Assembly (NCBI GenBank): GCA_035628915.1
Contig: DASPIW010000002.1
Location: 1-20,222, forward strand
DNA: 20,222 nucleotides
Direction: 5' to 3'
Source: JARBUG01 sp035628915
Lineage (GTDB): Bacteria; Bacillota; Sulfobacillia; Symbiobacteriales; Symbiobacteriaceae
Each line of letters begins with the position of its first letter. Position 1 is the stretch's first letter. A model generated the notes under the pieces. It was given only the letters and a program-made list of their open reading frames with translations. It was not told the DNA's origin and did not search any database. The translations under genes and the position numbers were made by a program. Positions 7,518-14,762 of the stretch are shown piece by piece.

Positions 7518-8138
7518 TTGGCGGTTTTCATTACATTCGAAGGGGTCGACGGGGCAGGCAAGGGCACTCAAATCCGCCTGCTGCTGGAATACCTGCAGGA
7601 GAAGGGCGCGAACTACATCTTCACCCGGGAGCCGGGCGGCACGCCGCTCGCAGAGCGCATCCGGGAGATTCTGCTGGATCCGGCCCACGCAGGCATGTCA
7701 GTGATTACGGAGGCGCTTCTCTTTGCCGCCCAGCGGGCCGACCATACTGCAGGGGTAATCCGTCCGGCGCTGGATGCCGGCCGGAACGTCATCTGCGATC
7801 GGTACGTCGATTCCAGCATCGTTTATCAGGCGTTAGCCGGCGGCCTTCCGCACGAGTTCGTCGCCGGCATCAACGAGATGGCGACCGGCGGGCTGAAGCC
7901 GCACCGTACGATTGTGCTTGATATCTCGCCGGAGGTGGCTCGGTCCCGGCGGGGCGTGAACGGCCCCGACCGCATCGAGCAAAAAGACGAGGCTTACCAC
8001 GAGCAAGTCCGTGACGGGTATTTGGAACTGGCCAGGGCACAGCCCCGCCGGTACAAGATCGTGGATGCCTCCCGTCCCGTGGAGGAAGTGCAGGCGCAGA
8101 TTCGGATGCTGGTTGACGAGATCATGCCTCGCCGTTAA
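7518..8138 (+). CDS. tmk: thymidylate kinase
   Basis: This 206-residue kinase converts dTMP to dTDP for DNA synthesis. The N-terminal P-loop reads FEGVDGAGKGTQ (Lys15). The FTREPGGTPL motif binds substrate, CDRYVDSSIVYQ carries the DR-Y signature, and the Arg-rich RRGVNGPDRIE segment is the LID. Length and motif order are standard. The start is TTG at 7518 with AAGGAG 9 bases upstream, which overlaps the end of the decarboxylase gene. The P-loop ends in GKGTQ where thymidylate kinases normally have GKT or GKS, so it looks like an adenylate-kinase P-loop; the rest of the protein is clearly Tmk. It is co-transcribed with darA and holB, as in B. subtilis. Confidence 0.95.
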   Translation: MAVFITFEGVDGAGKGTQIRLLLEYLQEKGANYIFTREPGGTPLAERIREILLDPAHAGMSVITEALLFAAQRADHTAGVIRPALDAGRNVICDRYVDSSIVYQALAGGLPHEFVAGINEMATGGLKPHRTIVLDISPEVARSRRGVNGPDRIEQKDEAYHEQVRDGYLELARAQPRRYKIVDASRPVEEVQAQIRMLVDEIMPRR

Positions 8139-8175
8139 CGCTGGGGTGAAATCATAAGACAGGGGGTGGCTGTGG

Positions 8176-8505
8176 GTGAAACTAGTAATCGGCGTGATAC
8201 AGGACAAGGATTCGCATCGGCTCCTGTCCGCCTTGACCCAGGCCGGGTTTCGCGCCACCAAACTGGCCAGTACCGGCGGTTTTCTACGCGAAGGCAATAC
8301 CACACTGCTGGTCGGTGTCCCGGACGAGCAAGTTGAGCGCGTTGTAGGGCTGATCAAGAACACCTGCCGGGCCCGCGAGCAGTTGGTTACCCCCTTGTCC
8401 CCCATGGGCGGCCCTGCTGATTCGTACATTCCTTACCCGGTGGAAATCCTGGTCGGGGGCGCCACCGTCTTTGTCCTTGACGTGGAGCGATTTGAGAAAT
8501 TCTAG
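8176..8505 (+). CDS. darA: cyclic-di-AMP receptor DarA (PII-like, YaaQ)
   Basis: This 109-residue protein has the length and core of the DarA/YaaQ family: the start MKLVIGVIQDKD, the ligand-binding TKLASTGGFLREGNTTLLVG, and a C-terminal VEILVGGATVFVLD strand. DarA is a trimeric PII-like protein that binds cyclic-di-AMP; its downstream partner is not settled. The start is GTG at 8176 with AGGGGGTGG upstream. It lies between tmk and holB, the same order as in B. subtilis, where yaaR comes between darA and holB; yaaR is absent here. Confidence 0.93.
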   Translation: MKLVIGVIQDKDSHRLLSALTQAGFRATKLASTGGFLREGNTTLLVGVPDEQVERVVGLIKNTCRAREQLVTPLSPMGGPADSYIPYPVEILVGGATVFVLDVERFEKF

Positions 8506-8517
8506 GGGGCCATTGAT

Positions 8518-9531
8518 GTGAGTTGGGGCGCCATTGTGGGCCAACCGCTGGCCGTTCGCCTCTTGCGCCAGGCCGTATCCGGTGGCAAGGTAGCTCACGC
8601 CTATCTGTTCGTCGGTCCGGCGGGCGTCGGGAAGCGCACCGTGGCGCTGGAACTGGCCAAAAGTCTGAATTGCATGGTGCCGCTGGCGGATGGCGGCGCC
8701 TGTGATTCCTGTGTCTCTTGCCGCAAAATCAGCGCCGACCCGATCACCCATCCGGATGTGCGGGTGATCTCGCCCGAAGGGCGCTTCATCAAGACCGATC
8801 AGATTCGTGAACTCCAGGAAGAGATGTACGCCCGCCCGAACGAAGGTCGTATGCGGGTCGCCATCATCGATGGTGCTGACCGGATGAATCCGGAATCGGC
8901 CAACCGACTGCTCAAACTGTTGGAGGAGCCACCCGGCTACGCCGTGCTGATCCTCCTTACACATAATCTATCCGGCGTTCTGCCGACGTTGATTTCGCGG
9001 TGCCAGGTCGTAAACTTCCCGCCGCTCAATCCGGAAGACGTGGCCGGCGTGCTGCGCGAGCGCTTCGGCCTTGACGCCGGTCAGGCCCGGCTGTACTCCG
9101 CGTTGTCGGGAGGCAGTATCGGGCGCGCCGTCGCGCTCTCCCAGGACGCCGGCGTGGCTGCCCGTCGCGACCACTCCTGCGACCTCCTGCAAAAACTCGC
9201 CGGCATGGATGATCTGGCGCTCATCGGCCAGGCCGAGCTGCTTGACAAAGAAAGAGAACACCTCGATGATTGGCTCGACCTGACAACCGCCTGGCTCCGC
9301 GACGCCCTCATTGTGGCACAAACCGGTTCGGACCAACTGGCTATGAACACGGACCGGATGGACGTGGTGCGGTCGCTTGCCGGTGGGCTCGGTGCTGTTA
9401 ACATCCTCAACATGCTAACGGCGATCACAGAAGTGCGAAGCAACCTGCAGCGAAACGCCAACAGCCGCCTCGCTCTAGATGTGCTGATGCTTCGTCTGGG
9501 TGAGTGCAGCCGCTGCCACTTACAGACATAA
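8518..9531 (+). CDS. holB: DNA polymerase III subunit delta prime
   Basis: This 337-residue AAA+ clamp-loader subunit has the P-loop GPAGVGKRT (Lys39), a zinc site formed by Cys52, Cys62, Cys65 and Cys68, the KLLEEPP motif, and the SRC sensor/arginine finger at residues 160-162. Delta prime is part of the complex that loads the beta clamp at primed sites. Start GTG at 8518 is preceded by AGGGGGC and lies 12 bases after darA. The C-terminal helical collar domain (~200-337) is of normal length. It is co-transcribed with tmk and darA. Confidence 0.93.
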   Translation: MSWGAIVGQPLAVRLLRQAVSGGKVAHAYLFVGPAGVGKRTVALELAKSLNCMVPLADGGACDSCVSCRKISADPITHPDVRVISPEGRFIKTDQIRELQEEMYARPNEGRMRVAIIDGADRMNPESANRLLKLLEEPPGYAVLILLTHNLSGVLPTLISRCQVVNFPPLNPEDVAGVLRERFGLDAGQARLYSALSGGSIGRAVALSQDAGVAARRDHSCDLLQKLAGMDDLALIGQAELLDKEREHLDDWLDLTTAWLRDALIVAQTGSDQLAMNTDRMDVVRSLAGGLGAVNILNMLTAITEVRSNLQRNANSRLALDVLMLRLGECSRCHLQT

Positions 9532-9532
9532 C

Positions 9533-9562
9533 TTGCTTTTTCGGACGACAGAAGCCTATACT
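9533..9562 (+). promoter_or_regulatory. possible internal promoter upstream of ricT
   Basis: Immediately after the holB stop, TTGCTT (9533-9538) is followed after 18 bases by TATACT (9557-9562). The -10 box is good but the -35 matches only TTG. It would give ricT and downstream genes their own transcript. The leader then contains the hairpin listed separately. Confidence 0.4.
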
Positions 9563-9572
9563 CAAAATTAGC

Positions 9573-9607
9573 CCTCAGCCTGTCCGAAGCTAGGCTGGGG
9601 AAGGAGG
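9573..9607 (+). promoter_or_regulatory. hairpin and ribosome binding site in front of ricT
   Basis: Bases 9573-9581 (CCTCAGCCT) pair with 9592-9600 (AGGCTGGGG), with one T-G pair, around a 10-base loop. The stem abuts AAGGAGG (9601-9607), the ribosome binding site of ATG 9615. It lacks a T-run, so it is not a terminator. It could affect mRNA stability or translation. Confidence 0.4.
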
Positions 9608-9614
9608 TGACCGG

Positions 9615-11003
9615 ATGGTTCGCGTGGTAGGCATTCGCTTCAAGAAAGCCGGCAAGGTGTATTATTTCGACCCCGCCGAGTATGCCATCGCCGCAGGGCA
9701 AAAAGTGGTGGTGGAGACGGCCAGGGGCGTTGAATATGGCGAAGTGGCCGTTGGTCCGAAGGATGTGACCGAGGATCAGGTCGTCCCGCCGCTCAAGAAG
9801 GTGCTTCGCATCGGCAACGAAAAAGATGCCGTGGTCGCCGCCGAGAACAGACGCAAGGAAAACGAGGCGTTTGGTGTCGCTCAGAAGAAGATAGAGGGGC
9901 ACGGCCTCGACATGAACCTTGTTGACGTCGAATACACGTTCGACGGCTCGAAGATCATCTTCTACTTTACGGCCGAAGGGCGCATCGACTTCCGTGAGCT
10001 GGTCAGGGATTTGGCCGGCGTCTTCCGAACCCGCATCGAAATGCGGCAGATCGGAGTGCGCGACGAAGCAAAACTGCTGGGTGGCATCGGCCCGTGCGGC
10101 CGGATTCTCTGCTGTACCAGCTTTCTGGGCGACTTTGCCCCGGTCTCGATCCGGATGGCCAAGGACCAGAACCTATCACTCAATCCATCCAAGATATCTG
10201 GCCTCTGCGGGCGGCTTATGTGCTGCTTGCGATATGAACAAGAAACGTATGAAGCGGCGAAGAAAGACCCGACGCTCGCGCCGGGTTATGTGCCGCCGGT
10301 CCTTATAGAAGAAACCGTTCCCGGCCTCGACGAACTTGAAGACCGGCCGGCGCCGGTGATCGGAGTGCGGAACGGCGGCGGCGGCGCCGGTATGGGCGCC
10401 CGCATCGCACAGGCTACAGGCGCCGGGCTCGCCGAGCGGCCGCGTCGCGAAGAGCGGCAGCCCGAGCGCCGGGAAGGCCAGGAGCGCCCGCAGGGCGGCG
10501 GCGATCGGCGCCGTGATCGGCCGCGTGAGCAGCAGCCCCAGGGGCAGCAGCCGCAAGGGCAACCGCCGCAGGCTCAGCCGCAGAGGGGCCTGCAACCCAG
10601 ACCGCAGCAGCAACAGCAAGCCCCCAGGCCACACCAACAGCAGCAGGGCGGCGGCGAACGGCGGCGCGACCAGCAGCAGCCCAGGCCCCAACAGCAACAG
10701 CAGCAGCCCCAGCAGCCGTCACAAGGGAAACCCAGGCAGCAGCAGGGCGGGGGCGAAAAGCAGCAGCCTCGCCAGCAGCACCGCGAGCGACTGCAGGCTC
10801 GCCCGCCCCGTCCGCAGGGTGAGCCATCGCAACAGCAACAGCCGCCCCGGCCGCAGGTTCAGAACCAGCAGCAGGGCGCCGGCGAAGAACAGCAGCAACA
10901 GAACCGCCGCCACCACCATCGCGGCCACCGCCGGCGGGGCGGGGGCGGTGGCAACCCCCAAAACGGTCAGAATCCGCAGGGGGGCGGTCCCAGCCCGTCG
11001 TAA
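9615..11003 (+). CDS. ricT: RicT/YaaT-like PSP1 domain protein with long Gln-rich tail
   Basis: Residues 1 to ~250 are a full PSP1/RicT protein. They include the conserved iron-sulfur ligands Cys161, Cys166, Cys167, Cys198, Cys203 and Cys204 in GPCGRILCC and GLCGRLMCC, at the same positions as B. subtilis YaaT. There RicT works with RicA and RicF to steer RNase Y processing and influences Spo0A phosphorylation and competence. Residues ~255-462 are an extra disordered tail of Gln, Pro, Arg and Gly, with runs of up to six Gln, a degenerate QQQGGGE repeat at 10638, 10737 and 10866, and an ending rich in His, Arg and Gly. B. subtilis YaaT is about 275 residues, so the tail nearly doubles the protein. 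The tail frame stays open with mixed CAG and CAA codons. ATG 9615 follows AAGGAGG. Confidence 0.9.
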   Translation: MVRVVGIRFKKAGKVYYFDPAEYAIAAGQKVVVETARGVEYGEVAVGPKDVTEDQVVPPLKKVLRIGNEKDAVVAAENRRKENEAFGVAQKKIEGHGLDMNLVDVEYTFDGSKIIFYFTAEGRIDFRELVRDLAGVFRTRIEMRQIGVRDEAKLLGGIGPCGRILCCTSFLGDFAPVSIRMAKDQNLSLNPSKISGLCGRLMCCLRYEQETYEAAKKDPTLAPGYVPPVLIEETVPGLDELEDRPAPVIGVRNGGGGAGMGARIAQATGAGLAERPRREERQPERREGQERPQGGGDRRRDRPREQQPQGQQPQGQPPQAQPQRGLQPRPQQQQQAPRPHQQQQGGGERRRDQQQPRPQQQQQQPQQPSQGKPRQQQGGGEKQQPRQQHRERLQARPPRPQGEPSQQQQPPRPQVQNQQQGAGEEQQQQNRRHHHRGHRRRGGGGGNPQNGQNPQGGGPSPS

Positions 11004-11018
11004 TGGAGGATACCGAAC

Positions 11019-11750
11019 ATGGACATGCGCTCCGGAGAACGGTTGGATGATTTGGGCCGAGGGGGCCTTCGGATCATCCAGCATCCGGAGCGCTTTCCTT
11101 TTGCCATGGATCCTGTCCTCCTGGCCCACTTCACCACGGTGCGCCGGCACAGCCGCGTCCTTGATTTGGGCACGGGCTGCGGCGTCATTCCCCTGCTGCT
11201 GTCGGCGCTCCACCCGACAGCCCGGATCACCGGATTGGAGTTGCAGCCGGACACCGCCGATATGGCGGCCCGGAGCGTCAGCCTCAACGGGCTGAACGAC
11301 AGCGTTCGGATCGACTGCGGCGATTACCGTCAAGTAGTGCAGCTATACGGGCACGAGCGTTTTGACGTAGTGACGCTGAACCCGCCTTACCGGGAGCCGG
11401 GCACCGGGGCCATCAGCCCGGCGTCAGGCCGAGCCGGCGCCCGCCACGAGCTTTCTGGAGGTCTGGGCGACGCCCTGGAGGCGGCCGCCACCGCCGTCAA
11501 GTTCGGCGGACGGGTGGCCGTGGTCTTTCTGGCAGAACGCCTGGCGGATCTAGTAACGCAACTGCGCTCCTTCCGGTTGGAGCCAAAACGGCTACGGCTC
11601 ATCCACCCCCGGGCGGGGCGCCCGGCGAATCTGCTTTTGTTGGAAGCAGCCAAGGGCGGCGGGCCTGGGCTCAAAATCGAGCCTCCGCTCATCGTGTATG
11701 AAGAAGGCCAGACGTACACCGCCGAGATGCGGGCCATATACAACGCGTAG
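11019..11750 (+). CDS. trmN6: tRNA1(Val) adenine-37 N6-methyltransferase (TrmN6/YabB)
   Basis: This 243-residue Rossmann methyltransferase has a SAM-binding motif DLGTGCG at residues 49-55, the acidic strand end GLELQPD, and the catalytic N6-adenine signature NPPY at 121-124. The N-terminal region HPERFPFAMDPVLLAHF is typical of the YabB/TrmN6 family, which methylates an adenine next to the anticodon of tRNA-Val. The start ATG at 11019 lies 15 bases after ricT with TGGAGGA in between, so the genes are probably co-transcribed. In B. subtilis yabB stands in the same place; yabA, which separates it from yaaT there, is missing here. The exact tRNA substrate is inferred from family. Confidence 0.85.
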   Translation: MDMRSGERLDDLGRGGLRIIQHPERFPFAMDPVLLAHFTTVRRHSRVLDLGTGCGVIPLLLSALHPTARITGLELQPDTADMAARSVSLNGLNDSVRIDCGDYRQVVQLYGHERFDVVTLNPPYREPGTGAISPASGRAGARHELSGGLGDALEAAATAVKFGGRVAVVFLAERLADLVTQLRSFRLEPKRLRLIHPRAGRPANLLLLEAAKGGGPGLKIEPPLIVYEEGQTYTAEMRAIYNA

Positions 11751-11796
11751 CCCTTCGTGGGTCGGGGCACACTTGCTAGCAGTGGAGGAGACCGCC

Positions 11797-12642
11797 ATGG
11801 GGACCCTGTACATCGTCGGCACGCCGATCGGGAACCTCGAGGATATCACGCAGCGTGCGCTGCGCATTCTGCGGGAGGTCGCCGTCATCGCGGCCGAAGA
11901 CACGCGTCAGACCCGAAAGCTGCTGAACCATTTCGAGATTTCCACACCGACGGTCAGCTACCATGAGCACAACCAGCGGACAGCCGGTCCCGCCCTCATC
12001 GAGCGGTTGTTGGCCGGGGAAGATGTGGCTCTGGTGACCGATGCCGGAATGCCCGCGATCAGTGATCCGGGCGAAGACATCGTCCGTTTGGCGATTGCTG
12101 CCGGAGTGCCCGTCGTTCCCATTCCCGGGCCGACGGCTTTCACCACAGCGCTGGTTGTCTCCGGACTCTCCACGGAAACGTTCGTTTTCGAAGGATTTCT
12201 GCCCAGCAAGGGCAAGGAGCGGCGGACAGCCCTGGCGCGCCTGAAGGAAGAAACCAGGACATGGATTCTCTATGAGGCGCCCCACCGGGTCACCGAGACC
12301 TTGGCGGATCTGGCTGAGGCCCTGGGTGACCGGCCGATGGCTGCTGCCCGCGAATTGACCAAGCTGCACGAGGAGGTCGCGCGGGGAACGCCCGCAGAAC
12401 TGCTGGCTCATTTCGAGGCGCAGGCGCCCCGCGGCGAGTTTGTCCTGGTGATCAGCGGTGCACCGCCCCGGGAAGCGGCACCCGCCGAAGAAGCCACTCC
12501 TGCGGCGCTGGCGGCAGCCGTTGCTGCGCTGGAAGGCGGGGGCATGGACCGCAAGGCCGCCATGAAAGAGGTGGCCACCCGGTTCGGATTGACCAAGCGG
12601 GACGTGTACCAGGCCCTGCTGGAGTTGAAGGAGGACGCGTAA
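11797..12642 (+). CDS. rsmI: 16S rRNA (cytidine-1402-2'-O)-methyltransferase RsmI
   Basis: This 281-residue protein belongs to the tetrapyrrole-methylase-like RsmI family, which 2'-O-methylates C1402 in the ribosomal P site. It has the N-terminal MGTLYIVGTPIGNLEDIT, the EDTRQTRKLL motif, DAGMPAISDPG and the SAM-site IPGPTAF, then EAPHRV in the second domain. The C-terminal ~50 residues include an Ala-rich linker and a short helical domain. ATG 11797 is chosen because GTGGAGGAG lies just upstream; the open frame runs further back, into trmN6, without a better start. In B. subtilis yabC follows yabB with only yazA between them; yazA is absent here. Confidence 0.93.
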   Translation: MGTLYIVGTPIGNLEDITQRALRILREVAVIAAEDTRQTRKLLNHFEISTPTVSYHEHNQRTAGPALIERLLAGEDVALVTDAGMPAISDPGEDIVRLAIAAGVPVVPIPGPTAFTTALVVSGLSTETFVFEGFLPSKGKERRTALARLKEETRTWILYEAPHRVTETLADLAEALGDRPMAAARELTKLHEEVARGTPAELLAHFEAQAPRGEFVLVISGAPPREAAPAEEATPAALAAAVAALEGGGMDRKAAMKEVATRFGLTKRDVYQALLELKEDA

Positions 12643-12644
12643 GG

Positions 12645-13190
12645 GTGATACGGTGGCTGGCGCTCGTGCTGATCGCTTCTCTGCTCGCTGGCTGCCGGGC
12701 CGGTACTGCCGGCCAGGAACTGCCGCAGTTGCGTGCTCGGGTCTCTACGCTGGAGGCGGAGAATGCACACCTGCAGGGCCAACTGAGCTTGACCGAGGCT
12801 GACCGCGATCAGTTGCGGCAGCAGGTCGGCAATTTGACGACCGAAATGGCCAAGGCAGGTGCCGGCGGCGGTGGCGGCGGAGCACCCGATGTGTCAGCCG
12901 GCACAAACCTTGTCGTCATGCCCAAGCAGGTTCACCCCGGTGAATGGGTAGCCGTGTACGTGCGGAACTACCCGACCCGCCTGCTCTCCCTGGCCGGCGT
13001 GGCCCTGCGCCGCGCCGACGACAAGAACCTGGCCCACGTCAGGCGGCTGGCCGAGGCGAACGTGTTCCTTCTGCCAGTACCCCAGGGCCTCACAGCAGGT
13101 TCTTACCGCATCGTGCTTGGGGAAGCCGGGCAACTGGGCCCCGGAGCCAAGCTTGACGACCAGGTTCCGATCACCATCCGGCCCCGCTAA
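12645..13190 (+). CDS. predicted lipoprotein of unknown function
   Basis: I do not recognise this 181-residue protein. It starts at GTG 12645, right after the rsmI stop, with GAAGGAGGA inside rsmI. Residues 1-16 are a lipoprotein signal peptide with a basic start and hydrophobic core, and the lipobox LLAGC puts the lipidated Cys at 17. Residues ~26-68 form a predicted coiled coil of the LRARVSTLEAENAHLQGQL type. A Gly-rich hinge follows (~72-80), then a ~100-residue domain that looks like a beta-sandwich (PGEWVAVYVRNYP ... GSYRIVLGEAG). It should be anchored outside the cell membrane. It is the last gene of the tmk operon and ends at the terminator at 13219-13255. It does not resemble YabA, which has a C-terminal zinc cluster and is cytoplasmic. 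Confidence 0.75.
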   Translation: MIRWLALVLIASLLAGCRAGTAGQELPQLRARVSTLEAENAHLQGQLSLTEADRDQLRQQVGNLTTEMAKAGAGGGGGGAPDVSAGTNLVVMPKQVHPGEWVAVYVRNYPTRLLSLAGVALRRADDKNLAHVRRLAEANVFLLPVPQGLTAGSYRIVLGEAGQLGPGAKLDDQVPITIRPR

Positions 13191-13218
13191 CGGGCAGGTA
13201 TTTCGCCTGTAGAGAAAG

Positions 13219-13255
13219 AAAAAGCACTCCCGGTCAATAAGGGGAGTGCTTTTTT
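13219..13255. terminator. bidirectional terminator between convergent genes
   Basis: AGCACTCCC (13223-13231) pairs perfectly with GGGAGTGCT (13242-13250). The stem is flanked by A-run 13219-13222 and T-run 13251-13255, so either strand gives a stem followed by U residues. It ends the tmk-lipoprotein operon from the left and abrB from the right. Confidence 0.92.
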
Positions 13256-13276
13256 CTGGCAATATACCCGCAACGT

Positions 13277-13537
13277 TTAACCGACCTGTGATACCCGGCC
13301 AGCCATGGACGCCAGGCAGGACTGGCAAACGTTCTTACCCTTGAAGTTCTCAACGTTAGCAGCGTTGCCGCAGAAGACGCAAGCCGGTTCGTACTTACGC
13401 AGGATGATCTTGTCGCCGTCGACGTAAATCTCGAGCGAATCCTTCTCTTCGATGCTGAGCGTACGACGGAGCTCGATGGGAATCACGACACGACCGAGTT
13501 CGTCAACCTTACGGACGATACCAGTAGACTTCATCAT
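13277..13537 (-). CDS. abrB: AbrB/SpoVT-family transition-state regulator
   Basis: This 86-residue protein has an N-terminal half almost identical to B. subtilis AbrB: MKSTGIVRKVDELGRVVIPI followed by ELRRTLSIEEKDSLEIYVDGDKI. This is the swapped-hairpin DNA-binding domain. The C-terminal half differs: CVFC at residues ~54-57 and CQSC at ~72-75 make a Cys4 cluster in place of the Bacillus multimerisation domain, a form common in clostridial AbrB proteins. Reading right to left, the promoter at 13582-13610 and a GAGGAGGGG site precede the ATG at 13537. The adjacent ATG at 13534 is an equally possible start and matches the MKSTG beginning. AbrB proteins repress stationary-phase genes and often their own promoter. 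It keeps its place between rsmI and metG as in B. subtilis. Confidence 0.92.
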   Translation of the reverse strand: MMKSTGIVRKVDELGRVVIPIELRRTLSIEEKDSLEIYVDGDKIILRKYEPACVFCGNAANVENFKGKNVCQSCLASMAGRVSQVG

Positions 13538-13581
13538 ACGGAGTCATTCCCCTCCTCTACAAGGATGTTGCTTCCAGGTTC

Positions 13582-13610
13582 ATGATAACATTTATGCCAG
13601 AAATAGTCAA
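13582..13610 (-). promoter_or_regulatory. sigma-A promoter of abrB
   Basis: On the - strand TTGACT (13610-13605) is followed after 17 bases by TATCAT (13587-13582), which is near consensus at ideal spacing. The gene starts about 45 bases downstream. The 217-base divergent region is clearly more AT-rich than the genes around it. Confidence 0.75.
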
Positions 13611-13669
13611 CACACAGACCTATCATTATCTTCGATAAGATTTGGGCGACGCATAGTTGAATCATGTTA

Positions 13670-13698
13670 TTCCCTTAGGATAACCATAACTGGATAAT
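13670..13698 (+). promoter_or_regulatory. weak candidate promoter of nurA-herA
   Basis: GATAAT (13693-13698) is a good -10 on the + strand; at 17 bases upstream the -35 would be only TTCCCT. A TTGAAT at 13657 is better but wrongly spaced. The AT-rich divergent region must hold a promoter for nurA, but I cannot fix it with confidence. A regulator binding here, AbrB itself for example, could control both directions. Confidence 0.3.
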
Positions 13699-13754
13699 GG
13701 TCTCAAGTCAAGTACGAATTTGGGCATCCGCACCAAAGGTAGGGGAGAAATTCC

Positions 13755-14741
13755 ATGGCAGATGAGTGGGTGCAACAGCTGGAGCACTTGAATGGCCGGG
13801 TTCGGACCTTACTGTTAGACGATGCCCTCGGCGACAAGTTGCATCGGCGTGACACTTTGCGACGGGCAGGCGAATTCTTGCGGCTCCGCCGACTTGCCGG
13901 GCCTGAGCTTAATGCGGTGCTTGGGGGCGGGCTGCTGGTTGGCGTGGACGGCTCCATCAACACTTTCGGCGGGCAGTTTCCGTACTACGTTGATCTGCTG
14001 CGCGCCCTTGCCCTGCCTTCCAGCGGTGAAGCCGTGGTGGTCAAGGCACTGCACTGCCCCATTCCGCCTGACGATGGGGCCGACGAAGATACGGCGCTCC
14101 GCAACGACAACGAAATCCGGCAAAACAAACTGGCGGAACTGGAAGTCCAGGCAGCAATCACCGCGATCGACAAGTTCCGACCGAAAGTGATCTTGATGGA
14201 TGGACCGCTGGTAAGATTCGACATGCGTGCCAAGGACTCCTTCTTCATTTTATGCCAGAATGTGATTAGAGATGGAATTGCATTGCTTGGGTGCATTGAA
14301 AACATTGAGTCCAAAGTGATCGGAACAGTGTTAAGTGATGAAATCCCTCCCGGGTGGCGGAATCGGTATGACCGTGATTTGCTGTGGGACCTGCTCGACT
14401 ACGGGGAGGCTCTGGCAATTCGCCGGCCGGCCAAGGGGTGGCCCCGGCCCGGCGCCGACCCCGACCGGGCGGTCCCGATCTGCACCTGGTTCATGCGCGC
14501 CTCCCTTGATCCGACCGTCGTTGGCCTGGACATGCTGGCGGCGCAAACGGACCTCGCCGGGCGCTGCGTCGACTACCTGTTCACGCTCTCGCCGCCCGAC
14601 GGGCGGGGAATCCCCATTTGGCTCGACCTTGTCGACCGGGAAGTGCGCCTGACCGATGTAGAACTTGATGCTTATGCACAGCTACTTGACCCGCAGGTAA
14701 GGCGCGTTTTCCGCTCCAAACGGGATGCGCGGTTCTTCTAA
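13755..14741 (+). CDS. nurA: NurA domain nuclease
   Basis: This 328-residue protein matches the NurA nuclease family. Early on, a strand ends in GGLLVGVDGS, with the metal-binding Asp65 in the usual motif-I position. A central strand ends in KVILMDGPLV (Asp149), preceded by a Glu-rich helix (~130-140). NurA is a manganese-dependent 5'-3' nuclease that works with the HerA translocase in DNA-end resection, best known in archaea. The next gene, 21 bases downstream, encodes HerA, which strongly supports the call. ATG 13755 has AGGGGAG 8 bases upstream. The region 14215-14345 is more AT-rich than the rest of the gene although it codes for a conserved part. The homologous B. subtilis interval between abrB and metS has no such gene. 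Confidence 0.85.
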   Translation: MADEWVQQLEHLNGRVRTLLLDDALGDKLHRRDTLRRAGEFLRLRRLAGPELNAVLGGGLLVGVDGSINTFGGQFPYYVDLLRALALPSSGEAVVVKALHCPIPPDDGADEDTALRNDNEIRQNKLAELEVQAAITAIDKFRPKVILMDGPLVRFDMRAKDSFFILCQNVIRDGIALLGCIENIESKVIGTVLSDEIPPGWRNRYDRDLLWDLLDYGEALAIRRPAKGWPRPGADPDRAVPICTWFMRASLDPTVVGLDMLAAQTDLAGRCVDYLFTLSPPDGRGIPIWLDLVDREVRLTDVELDAYAQLLDPQVRRVFRSKRDARFF

Positions 14742-14762
14742 TTCACCAGGGAGGGGTAGCCT

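Noticed and set aside
10176..10827. Antisense leucine- or alanine-rich frames opposite the RicT tail
   Set aside because: They are produced by CAG/CAA and CGG repeats read backwards. The + strand frame continues from an intact RicT core with a proper start.
10600..10930. CAG-rich stretch as a microsatellite or CRISPR-like array
   Set aside because: The units are degenerate, in frame and mixed CAG/CAA; there are no constant repeats with spacers.
12645..13190. YabA (initiation control protein), suggested by the coiled coil and neighbourhood
   Set aside because: The protein has a signal peptide with lipobox and no zinc cluster, and lies after rsmI rather than between ricT and trmN6.
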